DNA from: Paenibacillus sp. JDR-2
GTDB taxonomy: Bacteria; Bacillota; Bacilli; Paenibacillales; Paenibacillaceae
Direction: 5' to 3'
Assembly (NCBI RefSeq): GCF_000023585.1
Contig: NC_012914.1
Location: forward strand, 830,001 to 894,000
Length of the DNA stretch: 64,000 bases
The translations under genes were made by a program, and so were the position numbers. The notes below the pieces were generated by a model. It worked only from the letters and a program-made list of their open reading frames with translations, did not search any database and was not told the origin of the DNA. This document shows positions 1-8,448 of this stretch, one piece after another (the first letter of the stretch is position 1; every line of letters begins with the position of its first letter).

Positions 1-154
1 CAATAACAAAGGCATTATTCTTTCGTCAATGAGTTTGAGTTATATTTTCTAACATAATTTTTGAGATTGTTCCGTTTTTTACAATTCTCCGCTCTCGAAT
101 GTCAGGTAAATTAACGTCATGGAAAGACGCAAGAGAATGGGGAGGCATACAAAG

Positions 155-2452
155 ATGAAGAAGCTAAAAGGTTCGCTTGCTAAAAAATCGGCGGTACTAG
201 GCACGGCTTTAACCGTTGCGCTTGGCAGCGGGATAGTCGCGCCGCTGTCCGCACCAACTGCCGAAGCGCATGGAGGCTCGGAGGATTTTGTTCCGCTTCG
301 CACAACCTTGGAGGGGTTTGGGGCTGTGGTGAAATGGGACAGCTTCGCAGGCACGATCGCAATCACCAAGAACAGCACGTTGGTCAAGGTAAAACCAAAT
401 TCCAATATCGCGTTGGTGAACGGTCAACGCCTGGAGATGGAAGCCCCGGTGATTATGAAGAAAAACCTGGCGTACGTTTCCCATCATTTTATCAGCGAAG
501 TATTCCAGTCGGGACTGGATCAGACGTTCCAGGTAGAGAAAAAGGCTAACCCACTGAATCCGCTCACTTCCTCCGAGATTGCGGAGACGGTTAATATTTT
601 GAAGGCGGAAGGGAAATTCGGGGACAACTACCGCTTTACCGAAATTACGCTGAAGGCTCCGCCAAAGGAGCAGGTATGGAAGTTTGCGCTTGAAGGCACG
701 GAAGTAACGGCTCACCGCTGCGCTGCGGTCGTTATTCTGGACGGCAAGCATGTTATTGAGGGGACGGTTGATCTGGCAACCAAAAAAGTAACCGCATGGC
801 AGCCGATCGAAGGCGCGCATGGCATGGTGCTGCTTGATGATTTCGGTACGGTGCAGACCGCCATCGAGGAAAGCGAGGAATATGCGGCAGCACTGAAGAA
901 ACGCGGCATTAACGATGTGAAGCAGGTCGTATCCACGCCGCTGACGGTTGGTTATTTCGACGGCAAGGACGAGCTGCAGCAGGACAAGAGGCTGCTTAAG
1001 GTAGTCGCTTATCTGAACACGGGGGACGGCAACTACTGGGCGCATCCGATCGAGAATCTGGTCGCGGTGGTCGATCTCGAGCAGAAGAAGGTTATCAAGA
1101 TTGAGGATGCCGGCGTCGTGCCGATCCCAATGAAGGCAACCCCGTATGACGGCAGCAATATGACAGCCGCAACGCCTTCGAAGCCGCTTGAGATCACGGA
1201 GCCCGAAGGCAAGAACTATACGATTACCGGCAATACGATTCATTGGCAGAATTGGGATTTTCACCTTCGCTTGGACTCTCGCGTAGGTCCGATTCTGTCG
1301 ACGGTAACTTATAACGATCAGGGCAAAAAGCGCAAAATCATGTACGAGGGCTCGCTTGGCGGCATGATCGTTCCTTATGGCGATCCGGATGTAGGCTGGT
1401 ACTTCAAGGCTTACCTCGATTCGGGCGAGTACGGCATGGGGACTCTGACTTCCTCGCTTGCCCGCGGCAAGGATGTGCCCGACAATGCCGTACTGCTGGA
1501 TGCGACGATCGCCGATTATACGGGCGCGGCGATGAACATTCCAGGCGCGATGGCGATCTTCGAACGCTACGCGGGTCCGGAATACAAGCATCAGGAGATG
1601 GGACAGAACAATGTCAGCGCGGAAAGACGCGAGCTGGTTGTCCGCTGGATCAGCACGGTAGGCAATTACGATTATATTTTCGACTGGGTATTCGCGCAAA
1701 ACGGCACGATCGGCATTAACGCCGGTGCTACCGGCATTGAAGCCGTAAAAGGCGTGGAATCCAGCACGATGCATGACGAGACAGCTGCCGATGATACGAA
1801 ATACGGCACGCTGATTGACCATAACATCGTGGGTACGACGCATCAGCATATTTATAACTTCCGTCTCGATATGGACGTGGACGGCGAGCAAAATTCCCTG
1901 ATGGAGATTAATCCCGTCGTGGCGGACAATACGGCCGGCGGCCCGCGCGAGAGCACGATGCAGACCGAGACTCGTATTGTGGGTACGGAGCAGGAGGCGG
2001 CTCAGAAGTTCGACGCTTCGACCATTCGCCTGATCACAAACACGAATAAAGAGAACAAGGTAGGCAATCCGGTCTCCTATCAGATTATCCCGTATGCCGG
2101 AGGCACGCATCCGATTGCCAAAGGTGCGAACTTCAGCGAGGACGAATGGCTGTTCAACCGCGTTAACTTTATGGATAAGCAGCTTTGGGTCACGCGCTAC
2201 TATGAGAACGAGCGTTATCCGGAGGGCAAATACCCGAACCGCGCGAAAACGGATACCGGTCTTGGATTGTTCGTCTCGGATAATGAATCGATCGTCAACA
2301 CGGACAACGTGGTCTGGATGACGACGGGCACCACTCATGTGGCGCGCGCCGAGGAATGGCCGATTATGCCGACGGAATGGGTGTATACGCTGCTTAAGCC
2401 GTGGAACTTTTTCGACCGGACGCCAACGCTTAATTTGAACGGCAAAGAGTAA
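155..2452 (+). CDS. Secreted copper amine oxidase (TPQ-dependent)
   Basis: Likely 765 aa. It would oxidise primary amines to aldehydes with release of ammonia and peroxide, outside the membrane. After a signal peptide of about 40 residues ending near AEA comes a copper-amine-oxidase N-terminal stalk domain (VPLRTTLEGFG), then the catalytic domain. The topaquinone motif T-x-x-N-Y-D-Y is present with its tyrosine at nt 1667-1669 (residue 505), the His-x-His copper pair at nt 1841-1849, the third His at nt 2336-2338, and the catalytic-base Asp in YLDSGEYG at nt 1418-1420. All key residues are therefore intact. An in-frame ATG lies upstream at 119, but GGGGAGG at 139-145 sits 9 nt before the ATG at 155 and the signal peptide starts cleanly there. 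The gene stands alone; an acetyltransferase follows after 58 bp. Substrate is unknown. Confidence 0.93.
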   Translation: MKKLKGSLAKKSAVLGTALTVALGSGIVAPLSAPTAEAHGGSEDFVPLRTTLEGFGAVVKWDSFAGTIAITKNSTLVKVKPNSNIALVNGQRLEMEAPVIMKKNLAYVSHHFISEVFQSGLDQTFQVEKKANPLNPLTSSEIAETVNILKAEGKFGDNYRFTEITLKAPPKEQVWKFALEGTEVTAHRCAAVVILDGKHVIEGTVDLATKKVTAWQPIEGAHGMVLLDDFGTVQTAIEESEEYAAALKKRGINDVKQVVSTPLTVGYFDGKDELQQDKRLLKVVAYLNTGDGNYWAHPIENLVAVVDLEQKKVIKIEDAGVVPIPMKATPYDGSNMTAATPSKPLEITEPEGKNYTITGNTIHWQNWDFHLRLDSRVGPILSTVTYNDQGKKRKIMYEGSLGGMIVPYGDPDVGWYFKAYLDSGEYGMGTLTSSLARGKDVPDNAVLLDATIADYTGAAMNIPGAMAIFERYAGPEYKHQEMGQNNVSAERRELVVRWISTVGNYDYIFDWVFAQNGTIGINAGATGIEAVKGVESSTMHDETAADDTKYGTLIDHNIVGTTHQHIYNFRLDMDVDGEQNSLMEINPVVADNTAGGPRESTMQTETRIVGTEQEAAQKFDASTIRLITNTNKENKVGNPVSYQIIPYAGGTHPIAKGANFSEDEWLFNRVNFMDKQLWVTRYYENERYPEGKYPNRAKTDTGLGLFVSDNESIVNTDNVVWMTTGTTHVARAEEWPIMPTEWVYTLLKPWNFFDRTPTLNLNGKE

Positions 2453-2510
2453 GAATGGTAATAGAAAATATAACGTAGAACTTGCGGTAAAAAGAAAAGA
2501 GGAGATCCCG

Positions 2511-2969
2511 ATGGAACGGATGATTGTCCAAGTTGCCCACGACAACAAAGACTTGCATGAATTAATCCGGAAGCTGGACGAGGATTTGGCAGAGCGCTAC
2601 TCCAATCCGGACGAAGTTTTTGCGGTGGATTTTTCGGATCCGAAGGTGAGGGATATGATCTTTATGGTCGCTTATAACAATGGGACGCCAGTCGGCTGCG
2701 GCGCTATTCGTCCGCTGGACGAGGCAGTCGCTGAACTGAAGCGCTTCTATGTAGACCCCAGCTACCGCAGGCAGGGGGTTGCAGGCGCCGTTTTATCCGC
2801 TTTGGAGGAACAGGCGATTGCGATGAACCGCAGGATCATGCGGCTGGAAGCGGGAGCGCCGCAGCCGGAGGCCCTTCGTTTTTACACGAGCAAAGGCTAT
2901 TACGAGATCGACCGCTTCGGCGAATATACCGATTGCGAATCCAGCCTCTGTTATGAGAAGGTGCTGTAA
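2511..2969 (+). CDS. GNAT-family N-acetyltransferase
   Basis: 152 aa, the usual length for a compact GNAT domain. The acetyl-CoA pyrophosphate-binding segment is clear (RFYVDPSYRRQGVAGAVL, with the R-R-Q-G-V-A-G loop), followed by a C-terminal ALRFYTSKGYYEI segment typical of motif B. The start is set by GAGGAG about 8 nt upstream of ATG 2511. It lies 58 bp behind the amine oxidase with no terminator seen between them, so it may be read through from that gene, and it ends at its own terminator (2986-3016). The substrate cannot be told from sequence. Confidence 0.9.
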   Translation: MERMIVQVAHDNKDLHELIRKLDEDLAERYSNPDEVFAVDFSDPKVRDMIFMVAYNNGTPVGCGAIRPLDEAVAELKRFYVDPSYRRQGVAGAVLSALEEQAIAMNRRIMRLEAGAPQPEALRFYTSKGYYEIDRFGEYTDCESSLCYEKVL

Positions 2970-2985
2970 CTTACTATGGAAGATC

Positions 2986-3016
2986 AACTCCGTCCATTGA
3001 GGCGGAGTTTTATTTT
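2986..3016 (+). terminator. Rho-independent terminator after the acetyltransferase
   Basis: Seven-base stem AACTCCG/CGGAGTT with a 10-nt loop, followed directly by a T-rich tract. Confidence 0.75.
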
Positions 3017-3115
3017 TGTCAGCTTAGCTTGCGGTTGGAGATGGTTCTCGATTAACATTATCGGTAGAAAATGACAAACAAAATCCGGACCTTTAAGGAG
3101 GGAGCTGCGGCGAAT

Positions 3116-3460
3116 ATGAATGACGGTCTGATTGGCGGAGCGTTAGGGAAGGTCAATCCTTACTACTACTTAGGCGGATTTGCTGGTTGTATTGCCGGTT
3201 ATGCCATGGCGAAGATTTATCTGATCTGGGCGATGATGTTCATAGAAGGCGGGTATGACCGTTTTGCGATTGATGCATGGAACCCGGGTTCTATGCCGCT
3301 GTGGTATACGGCTACGAGACATACGGGCGCGTTTACGTTTTGGGTTACCGTTCTTTTTATCGCAATCGGGGTTCTTTTCGTTAAGCTATGCAGGGTTGCC
3401 TATGATAGAAATGCATCTCAAGCCTTCCGTAAAGGCAAGGAGGAGACGCGAGACGCATGA
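3116..3460 (+). CDS. Small membrane protein of unknown function upstream of pgsA
   Basis: 114 aa. I do not recognise the family. Two hydrophobic stretches are visible: residues about 18-42 (LGGFAGCIAGYAMAKIYLIW) and about 73-95 (FTFWVTVLFIAIGVLFVKL), with a short polar C-terminal tail rich in Lys/Arg/Glu. An earlier in-frame ATG exists at 3071, but only the ATG at 3116 follows a good ribosome site (AAGGAGGGAG, 3095-3104). The stop codon overlaps the pgsA start (ATGA), so the two are probably translationally coupled, which hints at a role near membrane lipid synthesis; that is only inference. Confidence 0.7.
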   Translation: MNDGLIGGALGKVNPYYYLGGFAGCIAGYAMAKIYLIWAMMFIEGGYDRFAIDAWNPGSMPLWYTATRHTGAFTFWVTVLFIAIGVLFVKLCRVAYDRNASQAFRKGKEETRDA

Positions 3461-4032
3461 ATACGGCCAATAAAATTACGCTCGCCCGGATCGGACTGAT
3501 TCCGCTGTTTATTCTGCTGTTTCCGATCTATCCTGACTGGCTTGTTGCGCATTCCGAATTTCTGCAGCATTTGAATCATTACGGCAAATACTATGCGGCC
3601 CTTGTCTTTGTATTGGCGTCCGCGACCGATAAGCTGGACGGTCATATCGCCAGAAAATACAACCAGATTACAAACCTAGGCAAGCTGCTTGATCCCCTGG
3701 CGGATAAGCTGCTTATCTCGGCGGCATTGATTCTGATGGTAAGCCAACACATGATCGCCTCATGGATTGCAGTCGGTATCATTGCACGGGAAATTGTTGT
3801 GACAGGCATACGATTGGTTGCTTCCGCTCAACAAATCGCCATGCAGGCAGACCGATATGGCAAACTCAAAATGGCAGCTCAGGTCATCGCGATTACCGTC
3901 GTTCTGTTAAACTTCAGGTCAGTAGGGCTTCTTATTCCGATTGACCAGCTGCTCATGCTCGCGGCATTCATTCTAACCGTATTATCCGGTTACAACTACA
4001 TAAAGAAAAACATACATCTATTAAACACTTGA
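3457..4032 (+). CDS. pgsA: CDP-diacylglycerol--glycerol-3-phosphate 3-phosphatidyltransferase
   Basis: 191 aa integral membrane enzyme that makes phosphatidylglycerol phosphate from CDP-diacylglycerol and glycerol-3-phosphate, the committed step to phosphatidylglycerol and cardiolipin. The CDP-alcohol phosphotransferase motif D-G-x2-A-R-x8-G-x3-D-x3-D is complete: D61, G62, A65, R66, G75, D79, D83. Several hydrophobic helices surround it. The start overlaps the previous stop by 4 nt behind GGAGGAG. It could be a second pgsA-like paralogue rather than the housekeeping copy, since the usual neighbours (rimO, cinA, recA) are absent. Confidence 0.85.
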   Translation: MNTANKITLARIGLIPLFILLFPIYPDWLVAHSEFLQHLNHYGKYYAALVFVLASATDKLDGHIARKYNQITNLGKLLDPLADKLLISAALILMVSQHMIASWIAVGIIAREIVVTGIRLVASAQQIAMQADRYGKLKMAAQVIAITVVLLNFRSVGLLIPIDQLLMLAAFILTVLSGYNYIKKNIHLLNT

Positions 4033-4041
4033 GGTGCAGCT

Positions 4042-4704
4042 ATGACGATCACGCATGACGATAAAGAAAAGATTATCCGCGAGGCGGAAGAGTTCAGCCG
4101 TTCCGTGTTGGAGAACGATGCAAGCGGCCACGACTGGTGGCATATACATCGGGTTGTGCAAATGGCGAAGCGGATCGCCCGCGAGGAAGGAGCGGATCCG
4201 TTCGTCTGCACGATTGCGGCGCTGCTGCATGATGTGGCGGATGAGAAGCTGAATCCTTCGAAGGAAGAGGGACTGCGGAAGGTTCAGGACTGGCTGGAGG
4301 CCAATCTGCCGGAGGAAGAACACCGCGCTCACGTGATGGATATTATCTCGAACATGTCCTACAACGGCGGGAAAAACCCTCCGATGCGCACGCTGGAAGG
4401 GAAGATTGTGCAGGATGCCGACCGGCTTGACGCCATTGGGGCTATCTCGATCGCGAGGGCTTTCGTATACGCGGGCTGGAAGGGCACGCCGATCCATGAT
4501 CCGGCTATTCCGCCCCGCGGCGAGATGACCGCCGAGGAATACCGGAACGGGAAGAGTACGGCGATCAATCATTTTCACGAGAAGCTTCTGAAGCTCAAAG
4601 ATCTTGTCAATACGGATGCGGCCAGACGGATAGCCGGGGAACGTCACCGCTATATGGAGCAATTCGTAGAACAGTTCTACGAGGAATGGGACGGGAACCG
4701 GTAG
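4042..4704 (+). CDS. HD-domain phosphohydrolase (YedJ/YpgQ type)
   Basis: 220 aa, the usual size of this family. The metal-binding pattern H..HD..D is present: GHDWWHIHRVVQMA near residues 29-41, then LLHDVADEK near 64-72, with a later Asp in the VQDADRLDAIGA segment near 128-139. Members of the family hydrolyse nucleotides or pyrophosphate in vitro. It follows pgsA by only 9 nt, so it is probably co-transcribed with it. Its true substrate cannot be read from the sequence. Confidence 0.88.
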   Translation: MTITHDDKEKIIREAEEFSRSVLENDASGHDWWHIHRVVQMAKRIAREEGADPFVCTIAALLHDVADEKLNPSKEEGLRKVQDWLEANLPEEEHRAHVMDIISNMSYNGGKNPPMRTLEGKIVQDADRLDAIGAISIARAFVYAGWKGTPIHDPAIPPRGEMTAEEYRNGKSTAINHFHEKLLKLKDLVNTDAARRIAGERHRYMEQFVEQFYEEWDGNR

Positions 4705-4725
4705 AGTGGATCGTGAGGAAATTAC

Positions 4726-4916
4726 GTTGCACGAAGTGCAGCATAATCGTCGATCTAAGCCTTATATATTAAATAACCTGCACGGAATGCAGGTTATTAG
4801 CAGCTAAACCGCTCGAACTAACCACAATTCATCCAATATACTGCATTCTGTACAGTATAAACCTCTAATCGCCCTCATTTTAAGCCCATATCCTGCATTT
4901 CATACAGGATATGGGC
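4726..4916. repeat. Cluster of four 17-bp dyad repeats in two pairs
   Basis: Between the HD hydrolase and the VOC gene lie four 17-mers fitting N-Y-TGCA-n5-T-R-CAG-N at 4726-4742, 4777-4793, 4840-4856 and 4892-4908. Start-to-start distances are 51, 63 and 52 bp. The first two share a GCACGRA core and the last two share CTGCATT..TACAG, so the cluster reads as two related pairs. Copies 2, 3 and 4 extend into hairpins; copy 4 has perfect 12-bp arms (4884-4895/4905-4916). None of the four is followed by a clear T-run. Confidence 0.8.
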
Positions 4917-4941
4917 AACTGACAGCAGCATCACAGATAAC

Positions 4942-4975
4942 AAAAAATAAGACCCCTGAAGGTCTTATTTTTTTT
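4942..4975. terminator. Bidirectional terminator at the end of the VOC gene
   Basis: Ten-base perfect stem AAATAAGACC/GGTCTTATTT with a 6-nt loop. An A-run on the left and a T-run on the right let it work on both strands. The stop codon of the minus-strand VOC gene (4965-4967) lies inside the stem. Confidence 0.8.
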
Positions 4976-5423
4976 CTTTGATTTCATTCCACTCGCTTAA
5001 GTAAGGAACATAGTTAAGGTTCCGCGGCTCATCGTCCAGCCATGCCATAAATTCGAGCTCATTGCCGTCATGGTCGTTGAAGTAGACGCTGGCAGCCGGC
5101 ATCCACGCATGGACGAAAGGCTCCGGAGGAGCTTCTTTTTTGCCAAAGCCCGGAAGCGGGTAGATTCCCCGTTCTATCAGCCAGTCTGAAGCCGTGAGCA
5201 GCTCATCAATGCGAACGCCAAAAGCGAAGTGACGCGGCTGAAGCTTCTGTCCTTTGGGCAGCTCCTTTAACGCAAGCAGGTCTCTGCGTTCTCCCACATA
5301 GAAAAAGGCTGACCTTCGCTCGGGCTTATGTAACGCAAGGGTTAGTCCCAGTTTCGTATAGAACTTGATGGAACGGTCTAAATCCGTCACCTGCAAATGG
5401 GTTTCGAAGATGGAATCAATCAT
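4965..5423 (-). CDS. VOC-superfamily (glyoxalase/bleomycin-resistance-like) protein
   Basis: 152 aa with two beta-alpha-beta-beta-beta modules typical of the vicinal-oxygen-chelate fold. The N-terminal THLQVTDLDRSIKFYTKLGL and the C-terminal ASVYFNDHDGNELEFMAWL, including the Glu of the metal site, are characteristic. Relatives include glyoxalases, ring-cleavage dioxygenases and thiol transferases such as FosB. It is monocistronic, divergent from the exporter operon at 5622, and shares with it a 200-bp promoter region that contains a strong palindrome (5478-5499). The substrate is unknown. Confidence 0.85.
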   Translation of the reverse strand: MIDSIFETHLQVTDLDRSIKFYTKLGLTLALHKPERRSAFFYVGERRDLLALKELPKGQKLQPRHFAFGVRIDELLTASDWLIERGIYPLPGFGKKEAPPEPFVHAWMPAASVYFNDHDGNELEFMAWLDDEPRNLNYVPYLSEWNEIKEKK

Positions 5424-5477
5424 GTCGGTATACTCCTTTAAAATGCCTGTTTGTCCTATTGTAACTTATCATGTCCA

Positions 5478-5499
5478 TGATATGACATTTGTCATCTCA
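5478..5499. promoter_or_regulatory. 22-bp near-perfect palindrome, candidate response-regulator operator
   Basis: Half-sites TGATATGACA and TGTCATCTCA flank a central TT; nine of ten positions are symmetrical and the inner ATGACA/TGTCAT is perfect. It lies about 125 bp upstream of an exporter operon whose last gene is a NarL/DesR-type regulator. Such regulators commonly bind inverted repeats and control their own operon, so autoregulation is likely but inferred. Confidence 0.5.
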
Positions 5500-5621
5500 A
5501 AGAGATTACGTTCATGCGTAGGAGCACTCAGCTCGAAAAGGTAAGATGTGTATATAAGCAAGATAACAACTTGAGACGTGAACAGCACAGCAAACTATAG
5601 ATAGCGGGAGTGAAGCAGACA

Positions 5622-6512
5622 ATGAGTTACGCAATCGAATTGGATCAGGTCTCGAAGATCTACCAAGGCAAAAAAGCCGTGGACCATTTATCGCTGAAGG
5701 TGGAAAAAGGCACGGTGATCGCGCTGCTTGGGCCTAACGGCGCCGGCAAAACAACAACGATCTCCATGATTCTGGGGCTGAAGCAGCCAACCTCCGGAAC
5801 AATCAAGCTGCTGGGCGGAAGTCCGAAGGACATCAAGGTCCGCAACCGGATTGGCGCGATGCTGCAGGATGTGAGCGTTATTGATAACTTGAAGGTAGCG
5901 GAGACCATTGAGCTGTTCCGCAATTACTACAGCAATCCGCTCTCCTTGCAGGAGCTGCTCCGGATCTCCGGTCTGGAGAAGGAAAAGGATAAAATGGCTG
6001 CGTCCCTCTCCGGCGGACAACAGCGCCGTCTAGGCTTTGCGCTTGCGGCGGCAGGCGATCCCGAAATTATTTTCCTCGATGAACCAACGGTGGGCATGGA
6101 CGTCACCTCCCGCCAAATGTTCTGGGATACGATCCGTTCAATGGCGGACAAAGGCCGCACGGTTGTTCTGACAACGCATTACCTGGAAGAAGCGGACAGC
6201 CTCGCGGATCGCATTGTCGTTATCAATCAGGGTAAGGTTGTAGCGGACGGTTCGCCAAGTCAGATCAAAGCCGAAACAACGGGCCGCGTCATTTCCTTTA
6301 CGGCTGGTGCTTCCGTAACGAACGATCAGCTGCAGGCGCTGCCGGGAGTTATCGACGTGGAATGGAACGGAAGACGCGTGAAGCTTCATAGCCGGGATAC
6401 CGACCGGTTGATTATCACGTTGATCGAACAGCGCATTGAGATGAAAGATATCGAAATTCAAAGTGGCGGCCTTGAGGATGCATTCCAGGCCATTGTCCAC
6501 TCCACGAACTAA
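5622..6512 (+). CDS. ABC-2-type exporter ATP-binding protein (YvfR-like)
   Basis: 296 aa. Walker A is GPNGAGKTT at residues 37-45, the signature is LSGGQQRR, Walker B is EIIFLDEP, and the switch His lies in VVLTTHYLEEAD, in the order seen in the DrrA/CcmA group. A GTG at 5610 would add four residues, but GGGAG at 5606-5610 is placed 11 nt before the ATG at 5622, which is the better start. The next genes are the permease, a histidine kinase and a response regulator. The order matches yvfRSTU and the linearmycin-resistance lnr locus of Bacillus subtilis, suggesting export of a membrane-active compound. The cargo is inferred, not shown. Confidence 0.92.
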   Translation: MSYAIELDQVSKIYQGKKAVDHLSLKVEKGTVIALLGPNGAGKTTTISMILGLKQPTSGTIKLLGGSPKDIKVRNRIGAMLQDVSVIDNLKVAETIELFRNYYSNPLSLQELLRISGLEKEKDKMAASLSGGQQRRLGFALAAAGDPEIIFLDEPTVGMDVTSRQMFWDTIRSMADKGRTVVLTTHYLEEADSLADRIVVINQGKVVADGSPSQIKAETTGRVISFTAGASVTNDQLQALPGVIDVEWNGRRVKLHSRDTDRLIITLIEQRIEMKDIEIQSGGLEDAFQAIVHSTN

Positions 6513-6526
6513 GGGGGATATATACA

Positions 6527-7285
6527 ATGAGTCAATCTTCAAGCATGAAGGCAACGCTTGCGCAATGCAAAGCAGAGCTGCTGCGTACCGTCCGTAACCG
6601 CCGATTCGTTATTTTCTCGTTTATTATGCCGGTTGTTTTCTACTTTATCTTTACCAATACCGTTGGCGATAATGTGCAAGTTGGCAATGTCGATTGGAAA
6701 GCCTATTATCTGATGTCGATGACGGTGTACGGCGTTGTAGGGGCAAGCCTGACCTCCTATGCGCAGCGGCTGTCGAGAGAGCGGAGCCAAGGATGGCTGT
6801 CTCTGCTAAAAATCACGCCGTTACCGTCTTGGTCTTACGTACTGTCCAAAGTATTGTCGCAAGCCGTTATTAACCTGGCTATTATCATCGTTATGTTCGT
6901 TGTTGGCGGAGTGTTTAAGGATGTTAGCCTAAGCGCATCCACTTGGATTGCTTGCGGATTGTTTATCTTTATCGGCGGGTTCTCGTTTATGGGTCTTGGC
7001 ACCCTTATAGGATCGATCAAAAATGCGGATTTTGTTCAAGTTCTTTCCATGATATGCTATATGGGGCTGTCCATTCTGGGTGGTTTGTGGTTCCCGACCG
7101 ATACCATGTCCAGCACCATGAAGACCATTGCTCACTTGACGCCAACCTACCGTCTTGGCCAAGGGGCTTGGGATGCGGTTGCCGGAGTGTCCATTAACTG
7201 GACCGGCGTAGGAATACTGGTTGCTTACGTGGTGGTGTTCCTTGCGATTTCGTCTTATATCATGAAAAAACAGGAAGCGGTGTAA
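6527..7285 (+). CDS. ABC-2-type permease (YvfS-like)
   Basis: 252 aa with six hydrophobic segments, starting at residues about 22-42 (FVIFSFIMPVVFYFIF) and ending with a helix at about 228-247. The central SYAQRLSRERSQGWLSLLKITPLPSWSYVLSKVL segment is the amphipathic coupling region of ABC-2 permeases. It starts 14 nt behind the ATPase, after a GGGGGATA ribosome site, and its stop overlaps the kinase start (TAATG), so the exporter and the sensor are made together. It would pair with the upstream ATPase as a homodimeric transmembrane unit. Confidence 0.9.
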   Translation: MSQSSSMKATLAQCKAELLRTVRNRRFVIFSFIMPVVFYFIFTNTVGDNVQVGNVDWKAYYLMSMTVYGVVGASLTSYAQRLSRERSQGWLSLLKITPLPSWSYVLSKVLSQAVINLAIIIVMFVVGGVFKDVSLSASTWIACGLFIFIGGFSFMGLGTLIGSIKNADFVQVLSMICYMGLSILGGLWFPTDTMSSTMKTIAHLTPTYRLGQGAWDAVAGVSINWTGVGILVAYVVVFLAISSYIMKKQEAV

Positions 7286-8448
7286 TGCAAAAATACTTGC
7301 ATGATTTACGTCGATTTATAATGAAGCGGCCCCCCGAAGGAGGGCCGCCCATTTTCTTTATGCTGTTATGGCTCATCTATATCTTATTCCCGGTCATGGC
7401 ACTCGCGGAAAGACCGTCCGAGGAGCAATGGATAGGATTCCCGCTTATTGTTTTGTTTATCGCAAGCTATATCACGGGGCATTTGAGCAAAGCCTGGCGT
7501 ATTTGGGCGGTTATTATTCAATTGCTCGTGATCGGGTATTTCAGTTGGCGGTATGATGAAAGCTTCATGTACATGGGCTTTTTTACGGCATCGCTTGTCG
7601 GCATGCTGCCAAACCTTCGTCAGATCGCAATTGCCATGTCCGGCGTGCTTCTGTTGTACGGGATGGAGGTCTGGCACTACGAAGAAACGAACGGCCTGGA
7701 AGGGCTCTATAATTTATTGCCTGCTATGCTTGCGGTACTGCTGGTTCCTTTTGTCATGTTTATCGGACGACGGTCCAGAGTGCTTCGTGCGCAGCTTGAG
7801 CTTGCCAATGATGAAATTTCGCGCTTATCCATTCAGGAGGAGCGGCAGCGGATTTCCCGCGAGCTTCATGATACGCTTGGCCATACCCTTACGATGATCA
7901 CGCTCAAGAGCGAATTGGCCGAGAAGCTTATTGCCCATCATCCGGACCGGGCGAAGCAGGAAATAAGGGATGTTCAGCTTACCTCACGTGCGGCGCTGAA
8001 GCAGGTCCGGGAGCTGGTCACGGGGATGAATACGGTAACGCTGCAGGATGAATTGTCGAATGCCAAGCGAATTCTGGCGGCAGCTTTTATAACCATTAAG
8101 GTACAAGGCGATCCCGCTTCCGCCTCGCTAAGCCCGCTCATCGATAATATGCTGGGCATGTGCCTGCGCGAAGCCGTAACCAATGTCGTGAAGCATAGCG
8201 AAGCCCGTCAATGTGTCATTGAGTGGGCCGTGACGCCTGACCAGTATCGCTTGGCTATCCGGGATAACGGAGTTGGTTGTAACCTGGCGGATAAAGGTCC
8301 TGCGCATAACGGACTTAGAGGGATGCAGGAACGACTAAATCTGGTGGACGGCAAGCTGGAATTCAAGTCCGCGAAAGGCAGCGGCAGCGTTATTACGATT
8401 ATCGTGCCTAGAGTACGCTCGTCATCGAAGAAGGGAGACTCCACATAA
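7285..8448 (+). CDS. Sensor histidine kinase, HisKA_3 type (DesK/YvfT-like)
   Basis: 387 aa. The first ~165 residues hold about five to six membrane segments with little extracellular sequence, as in intramembrane-sensing kinases. The phospho-acceptor is H195 in ERQRISRELHDTLGHTL. The ATP-binding domain follows with N-box LREAVTNVVKHSEA, G1 DNGVGCN and G2 GLRGMQERL. With no large sensor domain, it probably senses membrane state or the flux of the adjacent exporter, as known for BceS/LiaS/DesK-like kinases; that is an inference. The coding sequence ends directly against the regulator start. Confidence 0.92.
   Translation: MQKYLHDLRRFIMKRPPEGGPPIFFMLLWLIYILFPVMALAERPSEEQWIGFPLIVLFIASYITGHLSKAWRIWAVIIQLLVIGYFSWRYDESFMYMGFFTASLVGMLPNLRQIAIAMSGVLLLYGMEVWHYEETNGLEGLYNLLPAMLAVLLVPFVMFIGRRSRVLRAQLELANDEISRLSIQEERQRISRELHDTLGHTLTMITLKSELAEKLIAHHPDRAKQEIRDVQLTSRAALKQVRELVTGMNTVTLQDELSNAKRILAAAFITIKVQGDPASASLSPLIDNMLGMCLREAVTNVVKHSEARQCVIEWAVTPDQYRLAIRDNGVGCNLADKGPAHNGLRGMQERLNLVDGKLEFKSAKGSGSVITIIVPRVRSSSKKGDST

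Noticed and set aside
209..2548. Very long open frame on the minus strand opposite the copper amine oxidase
   Set aside because: It is a shadow of a GC-rich gene: no ribosome site, no recognisable domain, and the plus strand has all catalytic residues of the oxidase.
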